Shown here: positions 27,957-34,771 of the stretch, piece by piece
Layout: every line of letters starts with the position of its first letter
How positions within the stretch are numbered: the stretch's first letter is position 1
Origin: CAYYNP01 sp964472545
GTDB lineage: Bacteria; Planctomycetota; Planctomycetia; Pirellulales; Thermoguttaceae
DNA: 34,771 nucleotides
NCBI GenBank assembly: GCA_964472545.1
Contig: CAYYNP010000072.1
Location: 1-34,771 of the forward strand
Direction: 5' to 3'
Position numbers and translations under genes: made by a program
The notes under the pieces: model-generated
The model's database searches: none
Told to the model about the DNA's origin: nothing
The model's input: only the letters and a program-made list of their open reading frames with translations

Positions 27957-29705
27957 ATGACCGATCCCGATAACCTCCTGCTGCGGTTCAGGTGCCCGCG
28001 TTGCTGTCTCTTGTTGGAAGCAGCGCCGAACGAAATCGGTACGGAGCTTGCTTGCCCGGCCTGCTACGAGCCGGTCGTGGTTCCTCCGGAGTCGCGCGGC
28101 GACCAACCGCTCGATGAGTATCGCGTGCGGGAGTTCGGCGAAGTGACGCCGGAAGCGCAGCCTGCCTTCGTGGTCGTGAGGTGCCCGCTCTGTGACACGC
28201 ACATGGAGGCCGACCAGCAGCAGGTCGGCCAACAATTGACTTGCCCGGACTGCGACACGCCGGTTACGGTCCCGTCGCCCGAGCCGTCCAAATCGCCAAA
28301 GGCCGGCTCGTCGGCTCGGCCTTCTGCGGTTGAAGAGTATGCTCTATCGGACAAGCTGCACGGCTGGGACAGCAGCGCCGCGGCGTCCGATGACGGCTAT
28401 TTCCCGGTCTACTGTCCGCTGTGCGACACGATGATGCAGGTCGGCACCGAGCAGATTGGCGAGTCGATCGTCTGTCCCGATTGCGGTGTTTCCAGCACGG
28501 TCATGACGCCGCCGGAGTCGAAGAAGGCGTCGCCCGGGCCGGTCGATCCGACCGACGTGGAATACGCCCTGCACCAAGGGGTTGCACAGCCGGGGCCCGG
28601 CTCGGCGGCCCGTCGGCCGTACGTGCCGGTCGAGTGCCCGATTTGCGGGGCCCGGCTACACGCCGAGGTAGACCAGATCGGCGAGGAGATCGTTTGCCCC
28701 GACTGCGATCGGCCGGTGGTCGTTCCGGCGCCGCCGAAGCTGCCGCCGAAGCCGGACGTGATGGCGGGGGCGGGGGAAGCGGTGCCAATGGGCCAAGCCA
28801 CCGGAGTCCCCGACCGCCAGCCGATTCTCAGCCGGCCGCGTTGGCACGCCGGCTACGCGGTGGGGCCGGCCGAAGACCGCGACGGAACCGAGTTGGTCCA
28901 CGTACTGCCGGAGCCGCCGCGTTGGCCGTTCCTCTCCGGGATTCTTGGCTTCTTGGTGTATCGTGGCGTACACACGCGCTGGATCGGACTCTCCATGACG
29001 GCGGTCGCCGTCGTCTGGATCTGCTTCGGCGGACACTTTCTGGGGGCGATGCCCGATCGGGGCATTGTCAGTGTCGGCGTGCAGATGACGAGTCTGGTTC
29101 TGCTGGGTACGACGACCCTGCTGCTGGCGATCTGGGGAACGGTTGCTTCGGCGTTCTGCTTGGCGATCCTCCGCGACAGCGCCGCGGGGAACGATCGGAT
29201 CGAGAATTGGCCGGAGGCGATCTTCTTGGACTGGGCCCTCGACGGCCTCTATCTGCTGGGCAGTCTGGTGGTGGCCGTCGTCGCAGGCATGTTCTTGCAG
29301 TGGCTGTTGGAACCGGTCGGGTTGCCGGAAGAGATGGGCGTCTTCGGCGGCGTGGCGGCGGTCTTTCCCATTGCCCTGTTGTCGATGCTGGAACGGGGCT
29401 CGCCGCTGGGGCTGATCTCGCCGGCGGTTTGGGATAGCCTGTGGCGGCGACGCGGCGCGTGGGCAACGTTCTACATCGCGTCGGTGATCCTCGCGGCGGC
29501 CACGATGGGACTGACCGCGGTGATCGTCCTACTGCCCGGCCTAGTGGCAATGCCCCTGGTGGTGACCCTGTTCGTCGGCGCGCTGCTGCTCTACTTCCGC
29601 CTGCTTGGCCGGTTGGCGTGGTGTTGTTCGTCGGGGCCGGAGCGTCGCCGACCACGGCCTGCCGTGGCGGTTGAGGAGAAGACCGACGAGCCCGCGCCAT
29701 CGTGA
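27957..29705 (+). CDS. Membrane protein with four tandem zinc ribbons
   Basis: The start at 27957 leads straight into the first zinc ribbon of a 582-aa protein. Four ribbons follow the same rule, CxxC then CxxC 16 residues later: Cys13/16 with 33/36, Cys76/79 with 96/99, Cys153/156 with 173/176 and Cys227/230 with 247/250. Linkers are Pro/Ser/Lys-rich. Three of four contain the motif CPLC or CPIC followed by CPDC. After residue 310 come about five or six hydrophobic segments (WIGLSMTAVAVVWICFG, LVLLGTTTLLLAIWGTVA, LLGSLVVAVVAGMFL, VILAAATMGLTAVIVLLPG and LVVTLFVGALLLYF), so the ribbons face the cytoplasm. The role is unknown; single-ribbon relatives are common in planctomycetes. Confidence 0.85.
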   Translation: MTDPDNLLLRFRCPRCCLLLEAAPNEIGTELACPACYEPVVVPPESRGDQPLDEYRVREFGEVTPEAQPAFVVVRCPLCDTHMEADQQQVGQQLTCPDCDTPVTVPSPEPSKSPKAGSSARPSAVEEYALSDKLHGWDSSAAASDDGYFPVYCPLCDTMMQVGTEQIGESIVCPDCGVSSTVMTPPESKKASPGPVDPTDVEYALHQGVAQPGPGSAARRPYVPVECPICGARLHAEVDQIGEEIVCPDCDRPVVVPAPPKLPPKPDVMAGAGEAVPMGQATGVPDRQPILSRPRWHAGYAVGPAEDRDGTELVHVLPEPPRWPFLSGILGFLVYRGVHTRWIGLSMTAVAVVWICFGGHFLGAMPDRGIVSVGVQMTSLVLLGTTTLLLAIWGTVASAFCLAILRDSAAGNDRIENWPEAIFLDWALDGLYLLGSLVVAVVAGMFLQWLLEPVGLPEEMGVFGGVAAVFPIALLSMLERGSPLGLISPAVWDSLWRRRGAWATFYIASVILAAATMGLTAVIVLLPGLVAMPLVVTLFVGALLLYFRLLGRLAWCCSSGPERRRPRPAVAVEEKTDEPAPS

Positions 29706-29840
29706 TTCGGGCGGCGCGGCCAGAGGGCACGTCTTCAACGCCGCGCGTTCGGCGTTGTCGATAACAACTCGCCTGCCCCACCGCGCATCCGAGAGGTGCA
29801 GCGTCAACGCGCAAGCTTGTCGGACCAGCCCAAAGGCGAC

Positions 29841-30305
29841 CTAGCGTCGCCCCCAACCCCGACGCCCATAGGAACGGCTGCCGTTGTTGGTGAAGAATCG
29901 GACTCGGTACACCCTACCGCTTGAAGAAACGGCCATGGCGTCGGCCAGCACGCGCCCGCCGTTGTTGCAGGTTCCGGGAGTTCCGCCGGAAGACACGCCG
30001 ATGCCTTCAAAGACACTGGATGGAAAAGCCGGGCAATCGGCGCCACGGTAGTTTTGAATGCTGTGAGACAATGTGTTCAGTTCTGCCATGGCGTTGGCAC
30101 GGCGTTGCGCAATCTGTTGAAAAGTTGCCGCACTACCGGTAGCGTCTTCCTCACTATCTTCTTCGGCTTCAGGGGCTACTACATCAGGGGCCTCAGCTTC
30201 CACATTGGATGTGGTTTCAGCCCAACTCTTGCTTGCGGGCGCCAACCCCACCAGCAATAGAACCAAGGCTGCTGCTGCGATTTTTTTAAGATAATTTGAG
30301 CACAA
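29841..30305 (-). CDS. Small secreted protein, 154 aa, TTG start
   Basis: A clear signal peptide (NYLKKIAAAALVLLLVGLAPA, cleaved near SWAE) requires the TTG at 30305 as start, since no ATG or GTG precedes it in frame; there is no Shine-Dalgarno. The mature part has an acidic stretch (EAEAPDVVAPEAEEDSEED), a helical segment (ATFQQIAQRRANAMAELNTL) and a Gly/Ser-rich region with two cysteines (DCPAF, GTCNNGG) that may form a disulfide. It ends in a basic Gly/Arg tail (SRSYGRRGWGRR). I do not recognise the family. A 7-A run in the signal region is a frameshift risk. Confidence 0.6.
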   Translation of the reverse strand: MCSNYLKKIAAAALVLLLVGLAPASKSWAETTSNVEAEAPDVVAPEAEEDSEEDATGSAATFQQIAQRRANAMAELNTLSHSIQNYRGADCPAFPSSVFEGIGVSSGGTPGTCNNGGRVLADAMAVSSSGRVYRVRFFTNNGSRSYGRRGWGRR

Positions 30306-30825
30306 GTTTTTCGTGACACAGGCGGACTCCGATAACGAGACGTTTGCGGTTTTTGGGGTGAATACTGACGGTAAACAACGACAGGGCCCTCGTAGGCCCT
30401 ATGAAGATGAAAGCGTAACAACACGCGCGCGAAAGAACAAGGAGGGTCCATTCGATTAGAGAAAGACCTACTGTCTGCACGTGTCCGGGCCCGAGTCGAC
30501 GTGAACCTGCTCCCCGGGAACTTGCGATTCCAGGGCGGGTCCACCGCACTCCTCTCTCGGTTGGCGACCAGACGAAAACGCTTACGCAAAAAGTGTACAC
30601 CCCCGCCGAGCACTCGCTCGCCCGACCAGCGATGTCCACCGGGCAGGTCGATGTCCAGTTCGCTTTCGCTCGCCGGTTACCAGCCTCAGGTCATGACACT
30701 GAGCGTCACGACCGACGCGCATACAAAAATCCGGCGAGGTCGCGAGGACCTCGCCGGATCTTCGATCAACACTGACGGCAACCGCCGATTCGCCGCCGTC
30801 GGTGCGGTCGCGTTTCTGCCGGCGT
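30306..30825. other. Gene-free stretch with terminator
   Basis: No credible gene is seen in 520 bp. It contains the upstream region of the small secreted protein and, at 30724-30759, the terminator of the Gly/Pro-rich gene. A short hairpin (AGGGCC, loop, GGCCCT) lies near 30384-30401. Confidence 0.5.
30724..30759 (-). terminator. Strong intrinsic terminator of the Gly/Pro-rich gene
   Basis: A perfect 13-bp inverted repeat (ATCCGGCGAGGTC and its complement) with a 5-nt loop is followed, on the minus strand, by TTTTT. It is 67 bp downstream of the stop at 30826. Confidence 0.85.
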
Positions 30826-31725
30826 TTATTCCTTGTCGTCGTCCGGTGCGGGGCCCTTGTCGGGACCGCCCGGGCCGCGACGCGTGCCGGGGCCAAAGGG
30901 ACCGCGCCCGGGACCGCCGGGGCCGGGACCGGGGCCTCTTCCGGGGCCGAAGGGTCCGCGACCCATAGCCGGAGTGGGGCCTTTACCGGGGCCGAAGGGA
31001 CCACGGTTCATACCAGGACCGGGACCTCTGCCGGGACCGAAGGGACCACGATTCATACCGGGGCCGGGACCTCTGCCGGGACCGAAGGGACCACGATTCG
31101 CACCGGGGCCAGGACCTCTGCCGGGACCGAAGGGACCACGATTCATACCGGGGCCGGGACCTTTGCCGGGGCCACCGGGACCGCGATGCATACCGGGACC
31201 GGGGCCGCGTCCGGAGCCACCGGGGCCGCGATGCATGCCAGAGCCGGGACCTCTCGACGGACCGCGGTGTGCCGTGGGGCCTTTTCCTCGGCCGGGGGGC
31301 GGGCCTGGACGCTTAGCCTTGGGGCAACTCGGCGGTCCACCCTTGCCTTTGCTTGCCTTAGGGCAGCAGGGCGGCCCGCCCTTCTTCGCCTGTGGGCCGT
31401 GCGGCGGTCCCGGGCGCTTGCCGTGGAAGGCCGGCGGCGGGCCGGGGCGCTTGCCGTGGAAACTCGGCGGCGGACCGGGACGCTTGCCGTGGAAGGCCGG
31501 CGGCGGACCGGGGCGCTTGCCGTGGAAGCTTGGTGGCGGACCGGGACGCTTGCCGTGGAAGGCCGGCGGTGGGCCGGGGTGTTTGCCGTGGTGGAAGCCG
31601 GGCGGGCGGCCCGGTTCCTCGGCTTGCAGCACGCTGCACAAAGCCGGCAACAAGATCAGGCCGGCCACTGCGGCTGCCAAGGGCAGACACCACAAAAGGC
31701 GGTGTCGGGAGGGGAGTGCAGTCAT
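30826..31725 (-). CDS. Exported Gly/Pro-rich repeat protein, collagen-like composition
   Basis: ATG 31725 has GAGGAG about 8 nt upstream; the signal peptide spans residues 1-35 (LLWCLPLAAAVAGLILLPAL, cleaved near LQA-E). The 299-aa protein has two repeat blocks. Block 1, residues 44-104, has six copies of a 10-aa unit (FHGKRPGPPPA/S) alternating Ala and Ser. Block 2, about residues 155-275, has about seven copies of a 15-aa unit (GPGPGMNRGPFGPGR). Between them is a Cys-containing patch (GGPPCCPKA, GGPPSCPKA). Arg, Lys and His make it strongly basic, so it may bind polyanions, metals or the envelope. No strict Gly-X-Y triplet pattern is kept. It ends in an acidic tail. Confidence 0.85.
   Translation of the reverse strand: MTALPSRHRLLWCLPLAAAVAGLILLPALCSVLQAEEPGRPPGFHHGKHPGPPPAFHGKRPGPPPSFHGKRPGPPPAFHGKRPGPPPSFHGKRPGPPPAFHGKRPGPPHGPQAKKGGPPCCPKASKGKGGPPSCPKAKRPGPPPGRGKGPTAHRGPSRGPGSGMHRGPGGSGRGPGPGMHRGPGGPGKGPGPGMNRGPFGPGRGPGPGANRGPFGPGRGPGPGMNRGPFGPGRGPGPGMNRGPFGPGKGPTPAMGRGPFGPGRGPGPGPGGPGRGPFGPGTRRGPGGPDKGPAPDDDKE
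30900..31250 (-). repeat. 45-bp tandem repeats (15-aa unit) in the Gly/Pro-rich gene
   Basis: About seven degenerate copies encoding GPGPGMNRGPFGPGR-like units. The copies at 30990-31160 are nearly identical and likely prone to slippage or assembly error. Boundaries are approximate. Confidence 0.8.
31413..31596 (-). repeat. 30-bp tandem repeats (10-aa unit, 60-bp higher-order) in the same gene
   Basis: Six copies encoding FHGKRPGPPP followed by alternating Ala and Ser, which shows a 60-bp higher-order period. Confidence 0.85.
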
Positions 31726-31906
31726 CGTCTATCTCCTCTGCAACGATGGGAGCGCATACCACCAACGTTTGCCCTACGCAGGCAAGGCCACAGTGGCAGC
31801 GCGGCTATGGTGATCCAAAAGGCGGCGGCGCCCGGGCCGCCGCACAACGTGGGGCCGCTTCTCTGTTCCGGCCCACACCGATCGGTCGGCATCTTGCCGT
31901 GTGACT

Positions 31907-32662
31907 TCAAAAGTCGATGTTGTCCGTTCCCAGGAGTTGCGCAGCGCGTTTCTTGATCAGCAAGTCGCGAGCCTCCTCGCGCTGGTCGATCGCGTCGCGC
32001 AGCCGGTCCAACTCCTCTTCCAGCCGCTTCAGTTCCAGCTTCCGCCGCGTTTGGCGGACGTCGAATTGTTCTTCGATCAACGCTTCAATCTGCTTCAGAA
32101 TCGCCGGCTGCTGCGCTTGCGGCGCTCGGCGATACTGGATTGCCAATTCTCTCTGCTTGCGCTCCAGCTCGTACTCTTGCTGGAGCAACTCGAACATCTC
32201 CGGATCGTTCGATTCCATGTCCGACCAGTTGTGATGCGGCCAACGAGGTGGCCCGCTGGGCGGGCCACGCCGCCGCATGCCGGGCATGTCCGGCGGCCCC
32301 ATCTTGCCGGGCATCATCTTGCCGGGCCCCATACCGCTGGGAGGTCCCAGCGGACGGCCGGGGCCGGCCGACGGGCCACCCGGAGGCGATCCCGGTCCTT
32401 GCGGACGTGGTCCTTGCGGACGTGGTCCTTGCGGACGCTGCCCCCGGCCTTCGCCAAAACGTCCGAAGCCCGGGCCGTGTCCGAAAGGCGACCTACCGGG
32501 TGGGCCTTCACGCACCACGGGGCGTTCCGGTTGGCCCGGTGCGGCGGCCTCGGTGGTCTTCACCGGGGAGGTGGGCCGGTCTTCGGCAGCCCAACCGGCG
32601 CGCGACAACACACCGAGGCCGACGAATACCGCCAACACGACGATCGTTCTTTTCCACAACAT
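31907..32662 (-). CDS. Exported Pro/Gly-rich protein with C-terminal coiled coil
   Basis: ATG 32662 has AGGAG about 10 nt upstream. The 251-aa product has a signal peptide (RTIVVLAVFVGLGVLSRAGW, cleaved near WAA-E). A Pro/Gly/Arg-rich low-complexity region at about residues 50-140 includes RPQGP three times and PGKMMPGKMGPPDMPGM. A charged helical region at about 145-245 is rich in Glu, Arg, Leu and Gln, forming a likely coiled coil (KRLEEELDRLRDAIDQREE). This layout recalls periplasmic Spy-like or metal-sensor proteins of sigma-factor loci, but the sequence does not match them. It lies 54 bp downstream of the candidate anti-sigma gene, so the three genes probably form one operon. Confidence 0.82.
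   Translation of the reverse strand: MLWKRTIVVLAVFVGLGVLSRAGWAAEDRPTSPVKTTEAAAPGQPERPVVREGPPGRSPFGHGPGFGRFGEGRGQRPQGPRPQGPRPQGPGSPPGGPSAGPGRPLGPPSGMGPGKMMPGKMGPPDMPGMRRRGPPSGPPRWPHHNWSDMESNDPEMFELLQQEYELERKQRELAIQYRRAPQAQQPAILKQIEALIEEQFDVRQTRRKLELKRLEEELDRLRDAIDQREEARDLLIKKRAAQLLGTDNIDF
32394..32438 (-). repeat. Three 15-bp tandem repeats (RPQGP)
   Basis: GGTCCTTGCGGACGT on the plus strand occurs three times in a row with one end change, encoding RPQGP on the minus strand. Confidence 0.85.
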
Positions 32663-32716
32663 GTCACCTACTCCTGCATCCGCCCACGTCGATCGACAAA
32701 TGTGCCCGGGGCGACG

Positions 32717-33343
32717 CTACAACGGGTCGTCGTCTCCTTCGATATCTTCTTCCATTTCACTCAGCGCGCTCTGCACGGGCCCGTACGGATCGCCCAGATG
32801 ATACCAGTCCTGTTGTATGTTGATCACGGCCTGGCCCACCATCGCAATCTCGTTGTCGAGCGGGTCGTCCCAGCCGAGTTCATCCAACTCGATCGGGTCG
32901 GGAATCGGTTCCTGTGGAACTTCGGGCGTGGGCGGCGTTTGTACAACGGCCGAGGGATCTGGCGTCGGCAACTTCGGTGTTGGCGGTAACTGCGGTGTGG
33001 GCTCTTCCGGTGACGCCGCAATCTCCGGCAACGGCGCGGATGAGTCGTCGGGCGAACCTCCTCGCATCAGACTCCACGCTACCGTTGCCACGACCAACAC
33101 CGACGCGGCCAAGGTGGCCACGATCGCAACCACGCGGCGAGTTTCGATTCGCCGGCACACAACGCGCGACAAGTCCACCGGCCGTTCGGGCGGCGGCTGT
33201 GCGGCTTCCAGCAGGTGTCCCAGCGCCAGCCATCCTTCGCGAAGAGCCGCCGCCTGCTCGTCCAGTGGCGGCGCATCGGCGGGCTGTTCGGCCGCCGTGG
33301 CCTGTTCCAACTGGCGCTGTTGTCGGGTCAAATCGTCGCTCAC
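32717..33343 (-). CDS. Single-pass membrane protein coupled to the sigma factor, candidate anti-sigma
   Basis: The GTG start overlaps the sigma-factor stop by 4 bp (GTGA), which implies translational coupling. The 208-aa product has a helical cytoplasmic N-terminus (residues 1-67, rich in Gln, Ala and Glu), one membrane helix at about 69-92 (VVAIVATLAASVLVVATVAW), a Pro-rich stretch (TPQLPPTPKLPTPDP) and an acidic C-terminal domain with paired Trp/Tyr (NIQQDWYHLGDPYG). Position and topology fit an anti-sigma factor that holds the ECF sigma at the membrane. The zinc-binding HxxxCxxC motif of classical ZAS anti-sigmas is absent, so this is inference from context. Confidence 0.75.
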   Translation of the reverse strand: MSDDLTRQQRQLEQATAAEQPADAPPLDEQAAALREGWLALGHLLEAAQPPPERPVDLSRVVCRRIETRRVVAIVATLAASVLVVATVAWSLMRGGSPDDSSAPLPEIAASPEEPTPQLPPTPKLPTPDPSAVVQTPPTPEVPQEPIPDPIELDELGWDDPLDNEIAMVGQAVINIQQDWYHLGDPYGPVQSALSEMEEDIEGDDDPL

Positions 33344-33873
33344 GGCTCGTTCTCCACCAGCAGTTTTCGCAGGGCCAGAAGCCCGCGACGGCAGTGGCTT
33401 AACGTGGTATTCAGTGGAATCTCGGTGACTTGTGAAATCTCGGCAAAACTCAACTGACCGTAGTATCGCAACAGCAGGACGCGGCGTTGGGCCGGCGAGA
33501 GCTTCTCCATCGCTGCGGCAAGCTGTTCGGCGACCTCGGCTTGAACCACGCTTTCCGGCGGCTCGACCGTTCGGCCGTCTGGCTCAATCTGTTGCCAGTT
33601 CTCCTCGTCTAGGTTGACTTCCCGCCCGGCCTTCCGACTGCGATCATAAACCAACCGGTCGGCAATCCGCAACAGATACCCTCGGGCGTTGCCCTGCTCG
33701 CGATATCGCCGGCGGGCCTGCCACGCCCTGAAAAAGACCTCCTGGGTAATCTCCTCAGCCAAATCGACCCGACGCACCATCGCCAGCACATATCCCCGCA
33801 CGGCCGGGCCGTGTTCACGACTCCATTGGCGAAATCGCTCCTCGTGGCTTGTCGGGCGGCTCGGCGTGGTCAT
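33340..33873 (-). CDS. ECF-type RNA polymerase sigma factor
   Basis: The 177-aa protein has only sigma regions 2 and 4, as in ECF (extracytoplasmic function) sigma factors. Region 2 lies at about residues 16-85 (VDLAEEITQEVFFRAWQ, ARGYLLRIADRLVYDRSRK) and region 4 at about 118-170 (EKLSPAQRRVLLLRYYGQLSFAEIS is longer than needed; the core is QRRVLLLRYYG and the recognition helix is near TLSHCRRGLLALRK). It should direct RNA polymerase to a small regulon, possibly its own operon. No Shine-Dalgarno is visible before ATG 33873. The next two genes are translationally coupled or closely spaced, so sigma, membrane protein and exported protein form an operon. Confidence 0.93.
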   Translation of the reverse strand: MTTPSRPTSHEERFRQWSREHGPAVRGYVLAMVRRVDLAEEITQEVFFRAWQARRRYREQGNARGYLLRIADRLVYDRSRKAGREVNLDEENWQQIEPDGRTVEPPESVVQAEVAEQLAAAMEKLSPAQRRVLLLRYYGQLSFAEISQVTEIPLNTTLSHCRRGLLALRKLLVENEP

Positions 33874-34267
33874 CGTCTACTAGGCTTAACGCGGCAGGGC
33901 GTGATCTATTGCATGGTTCGAGAGAGTTGTCGGCTTTTCACTGAAAGGGTGGAAATCAGGCTGGCCACCCCCCATTGTGATGCAAAGCGGAAGGCCATTG
34001 CACGCCATGCGCGCAAAATGCACCAGCCGGACGTCAAAGACCCCCTCATGATAACTGCTGTTCCGGCAGCCCTTGCGAGGCTGCGCTCTGGGAGGACGCG
34101 AAAAGGTCCCAAGAAGCCTGGCAGAGGAAGCCTGACAGGCCAAGGTCAGAAGATGAAACCCCGGTTCGGGGCAATCGGTTTCGCGGGCGGCGGCAAAGTT
34201 CTCGTTTGGTTTTTCCGCCGCGGAACACGGCCCGAACAGCGTGACCTACCAACACGCCGGCGTCACC
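33874..34267. other. Gene-free stretch between the sigma factor and tadA
   Basis: No convincing gene is seen in 394 bp. It should hold the sigma-operon promoter. It includes the palindromic TTTCA-C-TGAAA near 33937-33947 and a GC hairpin (CCCCG-GTT-CGGGG) at about 34157-34169. I looked for a signal-recognition-particle RNA next to tadA and did not find its conserved core. Confidence 0.5.
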
Positions 34268-34726
34268 CTACTTCTTTCCCAGTCGCCGCTGTTGTTGGAA
34301 GAACCGGCTGAGAATCTGCCCACACGGTTCGGCCAATACGCCCGAGACGACCAGGCAGCGGTGGTTGAGGCGCCGGTCGTCGAGCAGGTGGAATAACGTG
34401 TGGACCGCGCCGGCCTTGGGATCGGTGGCGCCGTAGACGACCGTAGGGATGCGAGCCTGGACGATCGCCCCGGCACACATCGGACACGGTTCCAACGTGA
34501 CGTAGAGCGTGCAATCCTCGAGCCGCCACGATCGGAGCGCTTCGGCTGCCTGGGTAATGGCGATCATCTCGGCATGCGCGGTCGGGTCGTGAAGTTGCTC
34601 GCGCTGGTTGTGCGCTTGCGCGATCACCCGATCACCCTGCACGATGACCGCCCCGATCGGGACTTCGTCCTCGAGCATCGCGGCTTCGGCTTCTTGGAGG
34701 GCGAGTCGCATGTAGTGTTGGTGCAT
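34268..34726 (-). CDS. tadA: tRNA-specific adenosine deaminase
   Basis: TadA converts adenosine 34 of tRNA-Arg(ACG) to inosine, allowing one tRNA to read three codons. The 152-aa product has the zinc-dependent deaminase site: His51 and Glu53 (HAE) and Cys81/Cys84 (PCPMC), preceded by VPIGAVIV. Length and C-terminal helix (ILSRFFQQQRRLGKK) are normal for the family. The ATG at 34726 opens MHQHYMRLALQEA; no strong Shine-Dalgarno precedes it, since the upstream sequence is the G-rich repeat at 34727-34771. It stands alone, with no other tRNA-modification gene in the window. Confidence 0.97.
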   Translation of the reverse strand: MHQHYMRLALQEAEAAMLEDEVPIGAVIVQGDRVIAQAHNQREQLHDPTAHAEMIAITQAAEALRSWRLEDCTLYVTLEPCPMCAGAIVQARIPTVVYGATDPKAGAVHTLFHLLDDRRLNHRCLVVSGVLAEPCGQILSRFFQQQRRLGKK

Positions 34727-34771
34727 TGGGAGTGGGGAGAGGGGAGTGGGAGTGGGGAGTTGGGAGTTGTG
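34727..34771. repeat. G-rich low-complexity sequence before tadA
   Basis: Degenerate GGGAGT / GGGGAG repeats run to the window end. Such G-tracts could form G-quadruplexes. They also fit an intergenic simple-repeat filler, and the region is cut by the window edge. Confidence 0.7.

Noticed and set aside
30600..30640. CRISPR or other spaced repeat arrays
   Set aside because: All tandem repeats found are inside coding sequence without unique spacers; the intergenic repeats are only paired palindromes.
30802..31956. Long plus-strand open frames (384 and 326 codons) over the Gly/Pro-rich gene
   Set aside because: They are antisense readings of the tandem repeats. The minus-strand frame has a ribosome-binding site, a signal peptide and a terminator.
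33886..34267. Signal-recognition-particle RNA next to tadA
   Set aside because: The position is plausible because the two are neighbours in some bacteria, but neither strand shows the conserved GGTCAGG/GGAA core.

Overview
The window reads as a GC-rich chromosomal segment from a planctomycete, probably Pirellulales-like. The evidence is two DUF1559 proteins with prepilin-like N-termini and H-X9-DG C-termini, a DUF1080 protein, several zinc-ribbon membrane proteins, many secreted proteins of unknown function and a planctomycete-like S18. A run of ten N inside serC shows that this is a draft, scaffolded assembly. I see no phage, IS element or CRISPR array.

Layout. (1) 1-3780: a coiled-coil protein cut by the window edge converges on a two-gene minus-strand unit (multi-pass membrane protein, then a Tat-exported aldo/keto reductase). 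(2) 4291-8822: panD, a PduT-like microcompartment shell protein and a large hybrid histidine kinase. (3) 8823-10549: tRNA-Lys(CUU), an unknown 127-aa protein, a 56-aa highly charged protein and a cold-shock protein. (4) 10550-12589: a 777-bp gene-free stretch with a palindromic repeat pair, then serC, which is interrupted by the N gap plus a radical-SAM gene fragment. (5) 12768-21096: a small membrane protein, a zinc-ribbon/TM protein, and a three-gene operon of large exported proteins of unknown function. (6) 21184-24550: a DUF1877 protein, an AI-2E-family transporter, ribosomal protein S18 and a DUF1080 protein. (7) 24835-29705: DUF1559, lipoprotein, DUF1559, then a membrane protein with four tandem zinc ribbons. 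(8) 29841-33873 on the minus strand: an ECF sigma factor, a translationally coupled single-pass membrane protein (candidate anti-sigma), two exported Gly/Pro-rich proteins ending at a strong terminator, and a small secreted protein. (9) 34268-34726: tadA.

How the genes fit together. Housekeeping functions (panD, serC, rpsR, tadA, tRNA-Lys, csp) are scattered singly among lineage-specific envelope genes, which is usual for planctomycetes. The least explained parts are the exported operon at 14263-21096, whose first two products are distant paralogues and whose first product carries a pilin-head-like Cys/His module twice; the orphan PduT-type shell protein beside panD; and the ECF-linked cluster of repetitive Gly/Pro-rich secreted proteins. 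The serC interruption is most likely an assembly artefact. All functions are inferred by reading the sequence; no database search was run.
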